From NCBI RefSeq assembly GCF_900116515.1, contig NZ_FPBA01000022.1, forward strand, positions 32,098 through 96,097: a DNA stretch of 64,000 nucleotides, given 5' to 3'. The notes under the pieces were generated by a model. That model was not told the DNA's origin. It did no database searches and saw only the letters and a program-made list of their open reading frames with translations. The position numbers and the translations under genes are program-made. Shown piece by piece: positions 1 to 9,083 of this stretch (position 1 is the stretch's first letter; each line of letters opens with the position of its first letter). Source of the stretch: Geodermatophilus amargosae (GTDB lineage: Bacteria; Actinomycetota; Actinomycetes; Mycobacteriales; Geodermatophilaceae).

Positions 1-704
1 GGCGTCGGGTCCTGGTGGCGGCCGCGGGTCAGGTAGACCGTCGCGCCCGCGGCGGCCAGCCGGCCCTCGATGCGGCTGGCGAGGTCGAGCACGAGGTCGG
101 CCTCGGTGGTCTCACCGGCGGCGAAGCCGGTGTCCGCGCCGCCGTGCCCGGGGTCGACGACGATGCGCCGGCCGATGAGGTGCGGGCCGCTCTCGACGAA
201 CGAGGCGCTCTGCCGCAGCAGCTGGGGACGTCCGCCGGTGACCTTGCGGCCGAGCTGGCGCAGCGCCCGCAGCGTCGCCGGGCCGCAGGTGCCGTCGGCG
301 GTGAGCCCGTAGTCGCGCTGGAAGGCCTGCAGGCCGGTCTCGGTCTCCCGGCCGAAGATGCCGTCGGCGCGGCCTGCGTCGTAGCCGAGCTCGAGCAGCC
401 GCTCCTGCAGGTTGGTGACGTCGTCGCCGCGCGCGGGCCGCACCGGGTCGTGGTGCAGCAGCCGGTCGCCCAGCGACCAACGCGCCTCCGACAGCGCCCG
501 GTAGGTCTCCTCGCCGACCCGGCCGTCCACCGACAGGCCGCGCACCTGCTGGAAGTGGCGGACCGCGAGCTCGGTGGCCCGGTCGTAGACGCCGTCGGAA
601 CCCGGCTCGAGCAGGCCCAGGCTGCGCAGCGCCGCCTGGACGTCGGCGACGGCGGCTCCGTGGCTGCCCGGACCCAGAGGCTGCATGTCGCTCTCGCTAC
701 CCAT
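1..704 (-). CDS. cwlM: N-acetylmuramoyl-L-alanine amidase-family protein CwlM (C-terminus outside window)
   Basis: Two peptidoglycan-binding_1 repeats (about residues 10-75 and 90-152) are followed by the start of an Amidase_3 domain (from about residue 178). The frame is open to the window edge, so the C-terminal half is missing. The first zinc-ligand motif VDPGHGGADTG (His187) and the second-ligand Glu (about 201, ETTEADLVLDLA) are visible. In mycobacteria CwlM is a PknB substrate that stimulates MurA rather than a normal amidase; whether that holds here cannot be seen. The ATG at 704 was chosen; an in-frame ATG at 686 is possible. It follows trxB and trxA on the same strand, as in the conserved actinobacterial origin region. 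Confidence 0.88.
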   Translation of the reverse strand, partial: MGSESDMQPLGPGSHGAAVADVQAALRSLGLLEPGSDGVYDRATELAVRHFQQVRGLSVDGRVGEETYRALSEARWSLGDRLLHHDPVRPARGDDVTNLQERLLELGYDAGRADGIFGRETETGLQAFQRDYGLTADGTCGPATLRALRQLGRKVTGGRPQLLRQSASFVESGPHLIGRRIVVDPGHGGADTGFAAGETTEADLVLDLASRIEGRLAAAGATVYLTRGRHQDPT

Positions 705-784
705 CGTGCTCCCGATTGTCGCCTCTGCGACCGCTGTCGGCCCAGCCGGGTGTCCCGGACCGGCCCGGGAGGTGTCCCGGAACG

Positions 785-824
785 GCGAGGGCCCGCTCGT
801 CCGGGTGGACGAGCGGGCCCTCGC
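785..824 (-). terminator. Strong hairpin after trxA
   Basis: Perfect inverted repeat with an 18-bp stem (785-802 with 807-824) and a GGGT loop, just beyond the trxA stop. It probably ends or attenuates transcription from trxB-trxA before cwlM. No U-tract follows, as is common in actinomycetes. Confidence 0.7.
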
Positions 825-858
825 TGACCGTCTGCGGCCCGTCCCGGAGGACGAGGGC

Positions 859-1185
859 TCAGAGGTAGTCGGACAGGTCGGAGAGGATCGCGCCCTTCGG
901 CTTGGCGCCGATGATGCTCTTGACCGGCTTGCCGCCCTGGAAGACGGTCATCGTCGGGATCGACATGACCTGGTAGTCGCGGGCGATCTGCGGGTTCTCG
1001 TCGATGTTGAGCTTGGCGATCGTCAGCTTCTCGCCGTGCTCCTTCGCGATCTCCTCGAGCACCGGGGCGACCATCTTGCACGGCCCGCACCACTCGGCCC
1101 AGAAGTCGACGAGGACGGGCTTGTCACTGCCCAGCACCTGGTCGGCGAAGGTCGCGTCGGTCACCGTCACGGTGTTGCCTGCCAT
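859..1185 (-). CDS. trxA: Thioredoxin
   Basis: 108-residue cytosolic dithiol oxidoreductase of normal length. The active site WCGPCK lies at residues 32-37 after FWAE, and the conserved cis-proline motif (SIPTM) is present. It is reduced by the thioredoxin reductase encoded 110 bp upstream on the same strand and supplies electrons to ribonucleotide reductase, peroxiredoxins and methionine sulfoxide reductases (family knowledge). The start is an ATG. It corresponds by position to mycobacterial trxC between trxB and cwlM. Confidence 0.97.
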   Translation of the reverse strand: MAGNTVTVTDATFADQVLGSDKPVLVDFWAEWCGPCKMVAPVLEEIAKEHGEKLTIAKLNIDENPQIARDYQVMSIPTMTVFQGGKPVKSIIGAKPKGAILSDLSDYL

Positions 1186-1295
1186 GGTCGTTCTCCCTGT
1201 GTCGCGTTCGAGGTCTGGAAGTGGGCTTCCGGGGGTGACAACCCGCGGAGGGGGCGCGCTATGCCCGGGGCCGGTACCCCGGCCCGGTGGTCGAC

Positions 1296-2315
1296 TCAGC
1301 GCTCGTCGAAGGTCTCGGCGAGCCAGCGCTCGGCGTCGATGGCGGCGGCGGCACCGGTGCCGGCCGAGGTGATCGCCTGGCGGTAGACGTGGTCCACCAC
1401 GTCGCCGCAGGCGAAGACGCCGTCGATGTTGGTGCGGGTGCTGGGGTGCTCGACCTGCACGTAGCCCTCGTCGTCGAGCTTGAGCTGCCCGGCGAACATC
1501 TCGCTGCGCGGGTCGTGGCCGATGGCGACGAACAGGCCCGAGACCGGGAGCTCCTCGGTGATGCCGGTGGCGACGTCGGTCAGCTGCACGGCGGCGACGG
1601 TCTGGTCACCGATGACGTCGGTGACCTGCTTGCCGAGCGCCCAGCGGATCTTCTCGTTGTCCTGCGCGCGCTTCTGCATGATCTTCGAGGCGCGCAGCTC
1701 CTCGCGCCGGTGCACCACGGTCACCGTCTTGGCGAAGCGGGTGAGGAAGGTGGCCTCCTCCATCGCCGAGTCGCCGCCGCCGACCACGACGATGTCCTGG
1801 TCGCGGAAGAAGAAGCCGTCGCAGGTGGCGCAGGCGGAGACGCCGCGACCGAGCAGGCGCTGCTCGTTGTCCAGGCCGAGGTACCGGTACTTCGAGCCGG
1901 TGGCGACGATGACCGCGTGCGCGAGGGTCACCTCGTCACCGACCTTGACCACCTTGGGCGTGGCCGTGAGGTCGACCTCGGTGACGTCGCGGGCGACCAG
2001 CTCGGCGCCGAAGCGCTCGGCCTGCTGGCGCATGTCCATCATCAGCTGGGGGCCCTGGATGCCCTCGGCGAAGCCGGGGAAGTTCTCCACCTCGGTGGTG
2101 GTCATCAGGGCGCCGCCGAACTGGGAGCCCTCGAAGACCAGCGGGTGCAGGTTGGCCCGGGCGGCGTAGACGGCCGCGGTGTACCCGGCGGGACCCGATC
2201 CGATGATGACCAGGTCACGGACGCCGTCGTGCTCCGCGGGCGGGATCACGGGCGAGTGGACCTCGGTGGTCGTCGCGGGGCCGGGGGTGGGCTGGGGATC
2301 GGTCACGCGCGGCAC
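1296..2315 (-). CDS. trxB: Thioredoxin-disulfide reductase
   Basis: 339-residue low-Mr flavoprotein that reduces thioredoxin with NADPH. The FAD-binding GSGPAG motif is at about 39-44, the redox-active CATC at 162-165, the NADPH motif [12 protein letters not shown] follows, and the C-terminal FAD motif [10 protein letters not shown] is present. The GTG at 2315 gives an extension of about 30 residues before the flavin fold; downstream GTG codons are possible starts. It is transcribed with trxA and lies downstream of the murJ cluster. The sigM gene found between murJ and trxB in mycobacteria is absent here. Confidence 0.96.
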   Translation of the reverse strand: MPRVTDPQPTPGPATTTEVHSPVIPPAEHDGVRDLVIIGSGPAGYTAAVYAARANLHPLVFEGSQFGGALMTTTEVENFPGFAEGIQGPQLMMDMRQQAERFGAELVARDVTEVDLTATPKVVKVGDEVTLAHAVIVATGSKYRYLGLDNEQRLLGRGVSACATCDGFFFRDQDIVVVGGGDSAMEEATFLTRFAKTVTVVHRREELRASKIMQKRAQDNEKIRWALGKQVTDVIGDQTVAAVQLTDVATGITEELPVSGLFVAIGHDPRSEMFAGQLKLDDEGYVQVEHPSTRTNIDGVFACGDVVDHVYRQAITSAGTGAAAAIDAERWLAETFDER

Positions 2316-2372
2316 AACGACGCATCGTAGGGCGGGATTCCCGCCGGCAGGCCGCTGACGTGCGGCTCACCC

Positions 2373-4037
2373 TCAGGTGGCAGGGGTGACGCCGACCTCG
2401 GCGAGGGTGGCGGCGAAGCCGTCCTCGGCGGGCACGAGGCCGGTGACCCACACCAGCACGTAGCGCGCGGTGACCGGCTCCTCGAAGGCGAGGTCGGTGG
2501 TCCCGTCGACGCTGCCCGAGGTGGCGACGGCGAAGGAGTCGAGGTCGCCGTCGGGGGCGCCGCCGGTGCGGACCTCGACCGCGATGCCGGGCGTGGTGGT
2601 CGTCAACGTGATGCCGCCGACCGCCTGGTCGGAGCCGAGGTCGTAGACGATCCCGACGCCGGGCTTGAGGTTGCCGAAGTCGGCCGAGCCCCGGTAGTTC
2701 AGCGTCGACCAGGTGCTGGCCGGGTCGCCGTCATAGGTCGCGGGGACCTCGTCGTCGTTCTCCGGCTCGCCGTCGCCGAAGGGGTCGAACACCGAGGCGC
2801 CGGTGATGCCGACCAGTGGGCCGGCGGCGGAGGAGGGCGCGGCGCCGTCCTCGGCGGGGGGAGCGCTGCTCGTCCCGGCGGGCGGCGCGGTGCCGGGCCG
2901 CTCGTCGACGTCGCCGGCGACCGACAGCAGGTTGGTGCCGACCCACCAGGCCAGCAGCACGACGAGGACGACCGCGGCCAGCAGCAGGCCGCCCACCATC
3001 AGCCGGCGGCGGCCGGGGCGGTCCACCTCGTCCTCGTCGTAGCCGTCGGCGGCGTCCCCGAACACGTCGTGGACGTCGGCGTCGTCGTACGCGGGCTCTG
3101 CCGACACGGGCGGGAGCCCGCGCGCGCGGCCGGGGGGCACCGGCGGCAGCGTGTGCGGGTCGAGCCGCTGCGGGTCGTCGTCGGGGACCTCGGCGACCGC
3201 GGCGGCCTGCCTGGCGTCCCGGTCGGTCTCGCGGTCGGCCTCCCGGTCGGCCTCGCGGTGGTCGCGCAGCCGGCGCAGCCAGCCGCTGTCGCTCTCGTCG
3301 CCGCTGCGGACCGGGACGGAGCCGTGCGACCGCGGGCGCTCGGCGAGCAGGGCGGCCATCGCGGCGGCACTGGCCAGCCGCGCACCGGGCTCGGAGGAGC
3401 GGGCGCGGCGGACGAGCGCGGCCAGGTCGGGCGCCCCGATGACCGGCGGGTGGCCGGGGACGCCGTCGGGACCGGGGACACCGGCCCGCCGGCCGGTGAG
3501 GCAGTACTCGAGCAGCGCGCCCAGTGCCGCGATGTCCTCCTGGACGGTGCCCGTGGCGGCGGGGACGGCGCGCAGGCCGACCAGCCCGTTGGGCCGCAGG
3601 ACGACGGTCTCGGGGCTCAGCCCGCCGACGGCGAGGCCGACCCGGTGCGCCTCGGCGACGCCCTCGGCCAGCCGGCGCAGGACGGTGCGGGCCTCCCGCT
3701 CGCCCATCGGCCCGGAGTCCAGCCGCTCGGCGAGGGTCCGGCCCTCGATCCACTCGTTGACGACGTAGGCGACGCCGCTCTCGCCGCCGTTGCCCTCGGA
3801 GGCGTCGTAGACCATCGCCAGCGCGGGGGTCGCGAGCCCGCCGGCGGTCAGCGCGCGGGTGATCCAGCCGCGCGCCGCGGGGCCACCGGGCACGTGCACG
3901 CGGATGGCGACGTCACGGTTGAGGATCCGGTCCTTGGCGCGCCAGCAGTGGATGACGCCGGTGTCGGTGCGTTCCTCGGGGCCGACCTCGTCCAGCGGGC
4001 GGTACCGGTCGGGGAGGCCGGTGATCGTGGCCGTCAT
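2373..4037 (-). CDS. Membrane-anchored protein pseudokinase with extracellular discoidin-like domain
   Basis: 554 residues. The N-terminal kinase-like fold (about 1-230) lacks catalytic signatures: the Walker-type lysine motif reads VAIR, the HRD-loop region reads GGLSPETVVL, and no DFG is seen. A charged, Pro/Asp-rich linker leads to a single membrane span (MVGGLLLAAVVLVVLLAWWV, about 348-368). An extracellular domain follows (about 410-554) resembling the F5/8 type C/discoidin-like C-terminus of mycobacterial MviN (Rv3910). In mycobacteria these parts are fused to the MurJ flippase and recruit the FHA protein FhaA; here they form a separate gene 78 bp after murJ. A role in gating lipid II export is inferred from that homology. 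Confidence 0.85.
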   Translation of the reverse strand: MTATITGLPDRYRPLDEVGPEERTDTGVIHCWRAKDRILNRDVAIRVHVPGGPAARGWITRALTAGGLATPALAMVYDASEGNGGESGVAYVVNEWIEGRTLAERLDSGPMGEREARTVLRRLAEGVAEAHRVGLAVGGLSPETVVLRPNGLVGLRAVPAATGTVQEDIAALGALLEYCLTGRRAGVPGPDGVPGHPPVIGAPDLAALVRRARSSEPGARLASAAAMAALLAERPRSHGSVPVRSGDESDSGWLRRLRDHREADREADRETDRDARQAAAVAEVPDDDPQRLDPHTLPPVPPGRARGLPPVSAEPAYDDADVHDVFGDAADGYDEDEVDRPGRRRLMVGGLLLAAVVLVVLLAWWVGTNLLSVAGDVDERPGTAPPAGTSSAPPAEDGAAPSSAAGPLVGITGASVFDPFGDGEPENDDEVPATYDGDPASTWSTLNYRGSADFGNLKPGVGIVYDLGSDQAVGGITLTTTTPGIAVEVRTGGAPDGDLDSFAVATSGSVDGTTDLAFEEPVTARYVLVWVTGLVPAEDGFAATLAEVGVTPAT

Positions 4038-4115
4038 GGACGCGTCCGACCCCCTGTCCTCTCCCCCGGCGGCGCGCTGCCCCGAGGACGGCGCCCGTGC
4101 CCGCGAGCCCGCGGC

Positions 4116-6230
4116 TCACCCGCGGCCCAGCCGCGCGCGGACGGCGGCGAGGGGTCCCCGGAGCTCCGGGATGCGGGCGAGCACGAACCCGGCGAGGGCC
4201 GTGACGCCGACGACCACGGTACCGATCAACAGGGTCCCGAGCGAGCCCGCCACGGACGATCCCAGGGCGTCGTCGGTCACGCGGACGACGACCCAGCCCA
4301 GACCCGCGGCGACGGCGGCGGCCACCACCATGCGCAGCACCGGGCCGAGCGCGCCGCCGCCCCGCTCGCCGGTGAGGTGCCGCCGCAGGGCGAGGTGCCC
4401 GAGCACCCAGCCGGCGAGGTAGGTGAGGCTCGTGGCCAGCATGAGCCCGGCGACGACGTGGCGGGGCTCGACCAGCACCGGGACCAGCAGCAGCAGCGGG
4501 ACGCGGACCACGACCATGCCGACCTGGATCAGCGTCGGCGTCCGGGCGTCCTTCATGGCGTAGAAGACCCGCAGCTGCAGGAGCGTGACCGCCATCGGCA
4601 GCAGGCCGAAGGCGCCGACGGCCAGTGCCTCGCCGATCCCCCGGGCGTCCTCGACGGAGGTGTTGCCGCGGGCGAAGGCCACGATCCCCAGTGCCGGGCC
4701 GACGACGGTCAGCGCGGCGGCCACCGGCAGCAGCCCGAGCGCGGACAGCCGGGTCCCGAGCGCGAGGTCCTGGACCACGCCGGGGACGTCGTGCCGGGCG
4801 GCGGCGCGGCTCATCCGCGGCATCAGGGCGGTGAGCAGCGCGACACCGATGATCCCGTAGGGCATCTGGAACAGCAGGCTGCCGTAGGCGAACGCGCTCG
4901 AGCCCAGGCCGCCCTCGCGGGTGGCCGCGTTGGCCACGCGGGTGGCCACGATGACGCCGATCTGGCTGACCGCCACGTAGAGGACCACCCACAGCCCCAG
5001 CCCGCCGGCCTCGCGCAGGCCGGTCCGGCGCAGGCTCCAGCGGGGCCGCAGCGGGACGCCGGCCCGGTGCAGCAGCGGCACGAGGACCAGCGCCTGGACG
5101 GCGATGCCGAGCAGCGTGCCGCCGCCGAGCAGCCAGACCTGACCGGGGGTGACGGCGGCCGGGACGAGGCTGCCGGGCCCGCTGGCCATCACGAACAGCA
5201 CGCCGGTGGCGATGACCACGACGTTGTTGAGCACCGGCGCCCACGCCGGCGGGCCGAAGACGCCGCGGCTGTTGAGGATCGCCTGCGCCAGCGCACCGAC
5301 GCCGTAGAAGACGATCTCCACCAGCAGGATCCGGGCCAGCCAGTTGGCCAGCCGCACCTGCTCGGGGTCGCCCTGGATGCCGTAGAGGGCCGTGAGCAGC
5401 GGAGCCACGGCGACGGCGACGGCGGTGACCACCACGAGCCCGGCGATGGCCACCGTGGACAGCCGCTGCGCGTAGCCGACGCCGCCGTCGCGGTCGCGCT
5501 CCTGGGCGTGCACGAGCAGCGGCACGATGACCGAGGTCAGGACGCCGCCGAGTAGCAGCTCGTAGACGATGTTGGGCAGCGTGTTCGCGGTGTTGTAGGC
5601 GTCGTTGACCAGCCCGACGCCCAGCGCCGCGGCCAGCACCATCGTGCGCAGCAGGCCGGTCACGCGGGAGACCAGCGTGGCCACCGCCATCGTCCCGGCG
5701 GCCCGCAGGATCCCGCGGCTGCCGCCCGGGGCGCCCTCGCGCTCCTGCGCCTCCTCCTCGGTCTCCCCCTCGGGCGCCTGCGGGACCGGCGGCAGCTGCA
5801 GGATCGGGATGACCTGCGTCTCGTCGGCCGGGATGAACCGGCGCCGGGCCGGCGGGGGGACCGGCGGCAGCGGCCGGGGCGCCGGCCGCGCGGCCGCGGC
5901 CGGGGGGGTGGCCGCGGCCGGGGGGGTGGCCGCGGACACCGCTGAGGGCGCTGCCGGGGGCACTGCTGGGGTCGCCGCGGGGGTGGCGGGCGGCCGCGGC
6001 CGGGCCGGGGGCGGTACCGGCGGCATGGGACGGCGGGGCGCGGCACCCGTGAGGTCCGAGCCGGGGGGCGGCGCCACCGGGTACGGGGCCGGGGGCAGCG
6101 GCCGCGAGCGCTCGCGGGCCGGCCGCGACGGTGAGTCCCCCGACGCGACCGCCGGGGGCACCGGCGGCAGCGGGCGCTGCCCCGGCTCGCGGGCGGGGGC
6201 GTCCTCGTCGCTGCGCTGGCGGCCGGTCAC
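4116..6230 (-). CDS. murJ: Lipid II flippase MurJ (MviN) with long Pro-rich N-terminal tail
   Basis: 704 residues. The MviN/MATE-like core with about 14 membrane helices starts near SRGILRAAGTMAVATLVSRV (about residue 175). The cytosolic tail before it is rich in Pro, Ala and Arg. MurJ moves lipid II across the membrane for peptidoglycan synthesis. The GTG start at 6230 overlaps the stop of the upstream DUF6049 gene (GTGA), which indicates translational coupling and rules out much longer ORF readings upstream. The separately encoded pseudokinase follows. No frame disruption was seen. Confidence 0.95.
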   Translation of the reverse strand: MTGRQRSDEDAPAREPGQRPLPPVPPAVASGDSPSRPARERSRPLPPAPYPVAPPPGSDLTGAAPRRPMPPVPPPARPRPPATPAATPAVPPAAPSAVSAATPPAAATPPAAAARPAPRPLPPVPPPARRRFIPADETQVIPILQLPPVPQAPEGETEEEAQEREGAPGGSRGILRAAGTMAVATLVSRVTGLLRTMVLAAALGVGLVNDAYNTANTLPNIVYELLLGGVLTSVIVPLLVHAQERDRDGGVGYAQRLSTVAIAGLVVVTAVAVAVAPLLTALYGIQGDPEQVRLANWLARILLVEIVFYGVGALAQAILNSRGVFGPPAWAPVLNNVVVIATGVLFVMASGPGSLVPAAVTPGQVWLLGGGTLLGIAVQALVLVPLLHRAGVPLRPRWSLRRTGLREAGGLGLWVVLYVAVSQIGVIVATRVANAATREGGLGSSAFAYGSLLFQMPYGIIGVALLTALMPRMSRAAARHDVPGVVQDLALGTRLSALGLLPVAAALTVVGPALGIVAFARGNTSVEDARGIGEALAVGAFGLLPMAVTLLQLRVFYAMKDARTPTLIQVGMVVVRVPLLLLVPVLVEPRHVVAGLMLATSLTYLAGWVLGHLALRRHLTGERGGGALGPVLRMVVAAAVAAGLGWVVVRVTDDALGSSVAGSLGTLLIGTVVVGVTALAGFVLARIPELRGPLAAVRARLGRG
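5893..5935. repeat. 18-bp tandem repeat in the murJ 5' region
   Basis: Two exact 18-bp copies (5893-5910, 5911-5928) plus a partial third, each containing a run of seven G. They encode repeated Ala/Thr/Pro in the MurJ tail. The unit is in frame (18 = 6 codons), so copy changes would alter only tail length, while slippage in the G7 runs would shift the frame. Confidence 0.8.
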
Positions 6231-8497
6231 ACCGGGCTCCGGCTGGGCGGCCACGCGGCTCCGGCGCCGTCGGGGAGCTCCTCCTCGGCCCGCCCGCGGC
6301 GGCGCAGGAAGAGGACCCCGCGGCGGAGGAAGAGCAGCCCGAGCAGGACGGCCGCGCCGATGGTGATCGACAGCGAGATCGTCCCGTAGGCGGTGCTGCG
6401 GACCTGGATGGCGACGTCGTCGCCGAGGGTCCCGCCGCCGGGGGTGGTCAGGCTGGCGGTGACGGCGAAGCGCCCCGACTGGCGGACCTGGGTGGGGACC
6501 TCCAGCGTCGTGCGCTGGCCGGGGGCCAGTTCCTGCGCGCTGAGGTCGCCGATGGTCAGCCCGACGTTGTCGCGGGTGCGCACCTGCGGCAGCACCCGGA
6601 CGGCGAAGGGCAGGTCGTTCTGGACGGTGAGCACCAGCGGCGCGTCGCTGGAGGCCAGGCTGTAGGTGCCGTCGGCCGGCGCCACCAGGGTCACCCGGTG
6701 CCGCAACCCCCCGACGGTCTCCCGGACGTCCCGCGCGGCGGCCAGGAAGCCGGCCGGGTCGTCCCGCCAGGCCGCTGAGGCCACCCGGGCCAGCGCGGCG
6801 TCGACGGAGGCCAGCGCCGTCGCCGGGTCCTCGCCGACGACGGCGCCGGCCAGGTCGTCGCGCAGGCCGGCGGCGGTGGCGAGCTCGCCGAGGCCGGAGG
6901 GGTCGGGCAGCCCGGCCCCGGCCTGGTCCAGCGGCGTACCGGCGTCGGCGACCGGGCCCGAGGCCAGGTCGGTCAGCGAGGCCGGGCGCAGGCCGGGCAG
7001 CGCCGTGTCGGCGATCATCGCGGCGACCGCCTCGGGATCGGGGTCGACGTCGCGGCCGGGGGCGACCAGGACGCTCTGGCCAGCGGGGTCGGTCCCCGCC
7101 TGCTGCGAGACCAGCACCAGCTCGGCGAGGTAGCGCTGCTCGGCGACCCGCGGCCCGCCCTCGGCGGTGTCCGCCGTGTCGACGACGGAGGACAGCCCGG
7201 CGTCGACCACCAGCGCCTCGACCGGGCCGTCGCCGGCGGGCACGGTCGCCCGCGCGGCGGCGCCGCCGTCGGGGACGCCGAGCACGGCGTCCCCGACGCT
7301 CAGCGCCGTGGAGGCGACCACCACCTGCTCGACCCCACCGGCGCGCAGCGTGGTCAGCGTGTCGGGCCGCAGGGCCCCGCCGGGCGCCCAGGCGAGGTCG
7401 GTCCGCGGCGCGACCCCGAGGACGTCGGTGAGCAGCGCGGCGCCGGCCGGTCCCGGTGAGGCGTCGGTGGCGGCGGGCCGCACGTCCGTGGCGCCGGGGT
7501 CCCCGTCGGTGCCGTCCCCGCCGGTCGGGGCGTCGGGCAGCGAGCGGGTGAGCGCGTCCGTCAGCCCGGTGGCCTGCAGCGCGTCGGCGTCGACGTCGCC
7601 GTAGGGCAGGGCGACGACGGGGTGGTCGGCGGCCGCGGCCCGCAGCCGCTCCAGCCACGCGCCGGCGGCCTCGGTGCCGGTGCCCGCGCCCTCCTCGCCG
7701 GCCACGTCGTAGGGGCCCTCGGCCATGACCGAGAGCTCCTCGACCAGCGCCGGGTCGACGGCGAGGGTCACCGGGGCGACCGGGGTCGGCTCGGGGGCGC
7801 CGGGCGCCAGCACCGCCGGCAGCCGCTCGACCACGGCCAGCGCACGGTCGAGCCGGCCGCCCTCGGACACCGCACCGGCCAGCCCGTCGTCGGTGAAGTC
7901 GCCGGCGGCGTCGCGGTGGCTGCGCTCGGTCAGGGGCCACAGCCAGGCGACGGCCGTGGCCGTGGCCGGAGGCGCGGTCTGCTGCACCAGGTGTGTGCGG
8001 ATCTCGCCCACCCGGCGCTGCCCGCCGTCGGCGCCGGTGCCGTTGAGGTTGAGCAGCAGCGGGTAGACGCCGTCGCCGCCCAGGGCCAGGTCGGCGGTGG
8101 TCGCGGTGACGGTGAACGGGAGGGTGTCCCCGGGCGCGAGCGCTCCCGGCAGCGGGGAGAAGGGCGTGCCGACCACGGTGGCGAGGTCGGCGTCGGCGTC
8201 GGTGGCGAGCAGGTCGGCCCGGGTGGTGACGACCCCGCTGCGCTGCAGGCGGATGCCGAGGTCGGTCAGCGTCTCGCTGCCGGTGTTGGTGAGGGTGCCG
8301 GCCAGGGTCACCGTGCCGCCGGGGGCGACCGTGCGCGGGTCGAAGCGGGTGAGGTCGACGGTGACCGGGCGCTCGGCGGCCGGTGCGGGCGCGGCCGGTG
8401 CCGCCGCCGCGGGGGACACGGGGGCCACGACCGACGCGAGGACGGGCGCGGCGGCCAGCGGGAGGGCCAGCAACGCCGCCGTCAGGACGCGGTTCAC
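6227..8497 (-). CDS. DUF6049-family secreted/membrane-anchored protein
   Basis: About 756 residues. A signal peptide (start VNRVLTAALLALPLAAAPVLA) is followed by a large extracytoplasmic region beginning with a CARDB-like repeat (GGTVTLAGTLTNTGSETLTDLG). A C-terminal membrane helix (ISLSITIGAAVLLGLLFL) with a basic tail ends the protein. It lies between the Nudix gene and murJ, the position of Rv3909 in M. tuberculosis, whose function is unknown. The GTG at 8497 was chosen for its signal peptide; a GTG at 8572 would add 25 residues. Its stop overlaps the murJ start, suggesting a linked role in envelope biogenesis (inference). Confidence 0.85.
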   Translation of the reverse strand: MNRVLTAALLALPLAAAPVLASVVAPVSPAAAAPAAPAPAAERPVTVDLTRFDPRTVAPGGTVTLAGTLTNTGSETLTDLGIRLQRSGVVTTRADLLATDADADLATVVGTPFSPLPGALAPGDTLPFTVTATTADLALGGDGVYPLLLNLNGTGADGGQRRVGEIRTHLVQQTAPPATATAVAWLWPLTERSHRDAAGDFTDDGLAGAVSEGGRLDRALAVVERLPAVLAPGAPEPTPVAPVTLAVDPALVEELSVMAEGPYDVAGEEGAGTGTEAAGAWLERLRAAAADHPVVALPYGDVDADALQATGLTDALTRSLPDAPTGGDGTDGDPGATDVRPAATDASPGPAGAALLTDVLGVAPRTDLAWAPGGALRPDTLTTLRAGGVEQVVVASTALSVGDAVLGVPDGGAAARATVPAGDGPVEALVVDAGLSSVVDTADTAEGGPRVAEQRYLAELVLVSQQAGTDPAGQSVLVAPGRDVDPDPEAVAAMIADTALPGLRPASLTDLASGPVADAGTPLDQAGAGLPDPSGLGELATAAGLRDDLAGAVVGEDPATALASVDAALARVASAAWRDDPAGFLAAARDVRETVGGLRHRVTLVAPADGTYSLASSDAPLVLTVQNDLPFAVRVLPQVRTRDNVGLTIGDLSAQELAPGQRTTLEVPTQVRQSGRFAVTASLTTPGGGTLGDDVAIQVRSTAYGTISLSITIGAAVLLGLLFLRRGVLFLRRRGRAEEELPDGAGAAWPPSRSPV

Positions 8498-8564
8498 CGT
8501 CCTCCCGTGCCGGCCGGCCCCGGGGTGCGGGGGACTCTGCCTGGGACGGACCTCGGGGTCCGGG

Positions 8565-9041
8565 TCACGCACTGTCGGCGAGCAGTGCGGGCGCCCGCTC
8601 GACCAGCGCCCGCTCGTCGGCGTAGGCCAGCCGGCCGGCCAGCTCGTCGAGGGGGACCCAGGCGACCTCGGTCACCTCGACGTCGGCGTCGGACAGGGCG
8701 CCACCGATGGCGCGCAGCAGGAAGTGGTGCACCGTCTTGTGCACGCGACGGCCCTCGGCGACGAACCAGAAGTCGATGATCCCGAGCGGGGCCAGCACCT
8801 CACCGATGATCCCGGTCTCCTCGGCGACCTCCCGGACGGCGGTGTCCTCCGGGGTCTCGCCCTCCTCGATGTGGCCCTTGGGCAGGGACCACAGCAGCCG
8901 GCCGCGCCGGTCGGTGCGCCCGATGAGCGCGGCGCGAGGACCGGTGAGGGGGTCGTCGGCGACGACCAGGCCCCCCGCGGAGGTCTCGTCGACCCGGCGC
9001 AGACGGCGACCGGGACGCCCTCGTCCGCCCGTCCCTGCCAT
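8565..9041 (-). CDS. Nudix hydrolase (MutT4-like)
   Basis: 158 residues with a complete Nudix box, GX5EX7REVAEETG ([22 protein letters not shown] region, about 56-78), which binds Mg and hydrolyses nucleoside diphosphate-linked substrates. It matches the position of mutT4 (Rv3908) in mycobacteria, divergent from the CCA-adding enzyme 42 bp away and first in the murJ cluster. The actual substrate cannot be told from sequence. ATG start. Confidence 0.9.
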   Translation of the reverse strand: MAGTGGRGRPGRRLRRVDETSAGGLVVADDPLTGPRAALIGRTDRRGRLLWSLPKGHIEEGETPEDTAVREVAEETGIIGEVLAPLGIIDFWFVAEGRRVHKTVHHFLLRAIGGALSDADVEVTEVAWVPLDELAGRLAYADERALVERAPALLADSA

Positions 9042-9083
9042 GCGAGGAGGGTAGCGCGAGCCGCGCCACTACCCTGGCTCGTC

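Noticed and set aside
4116..7940. murJ reading extended to 1274 codons
   Set aside because: The extra N-terminus is the wrong frame of the DUF6049 gene; the GTGA overlap at 6227-6230 gives the real start.
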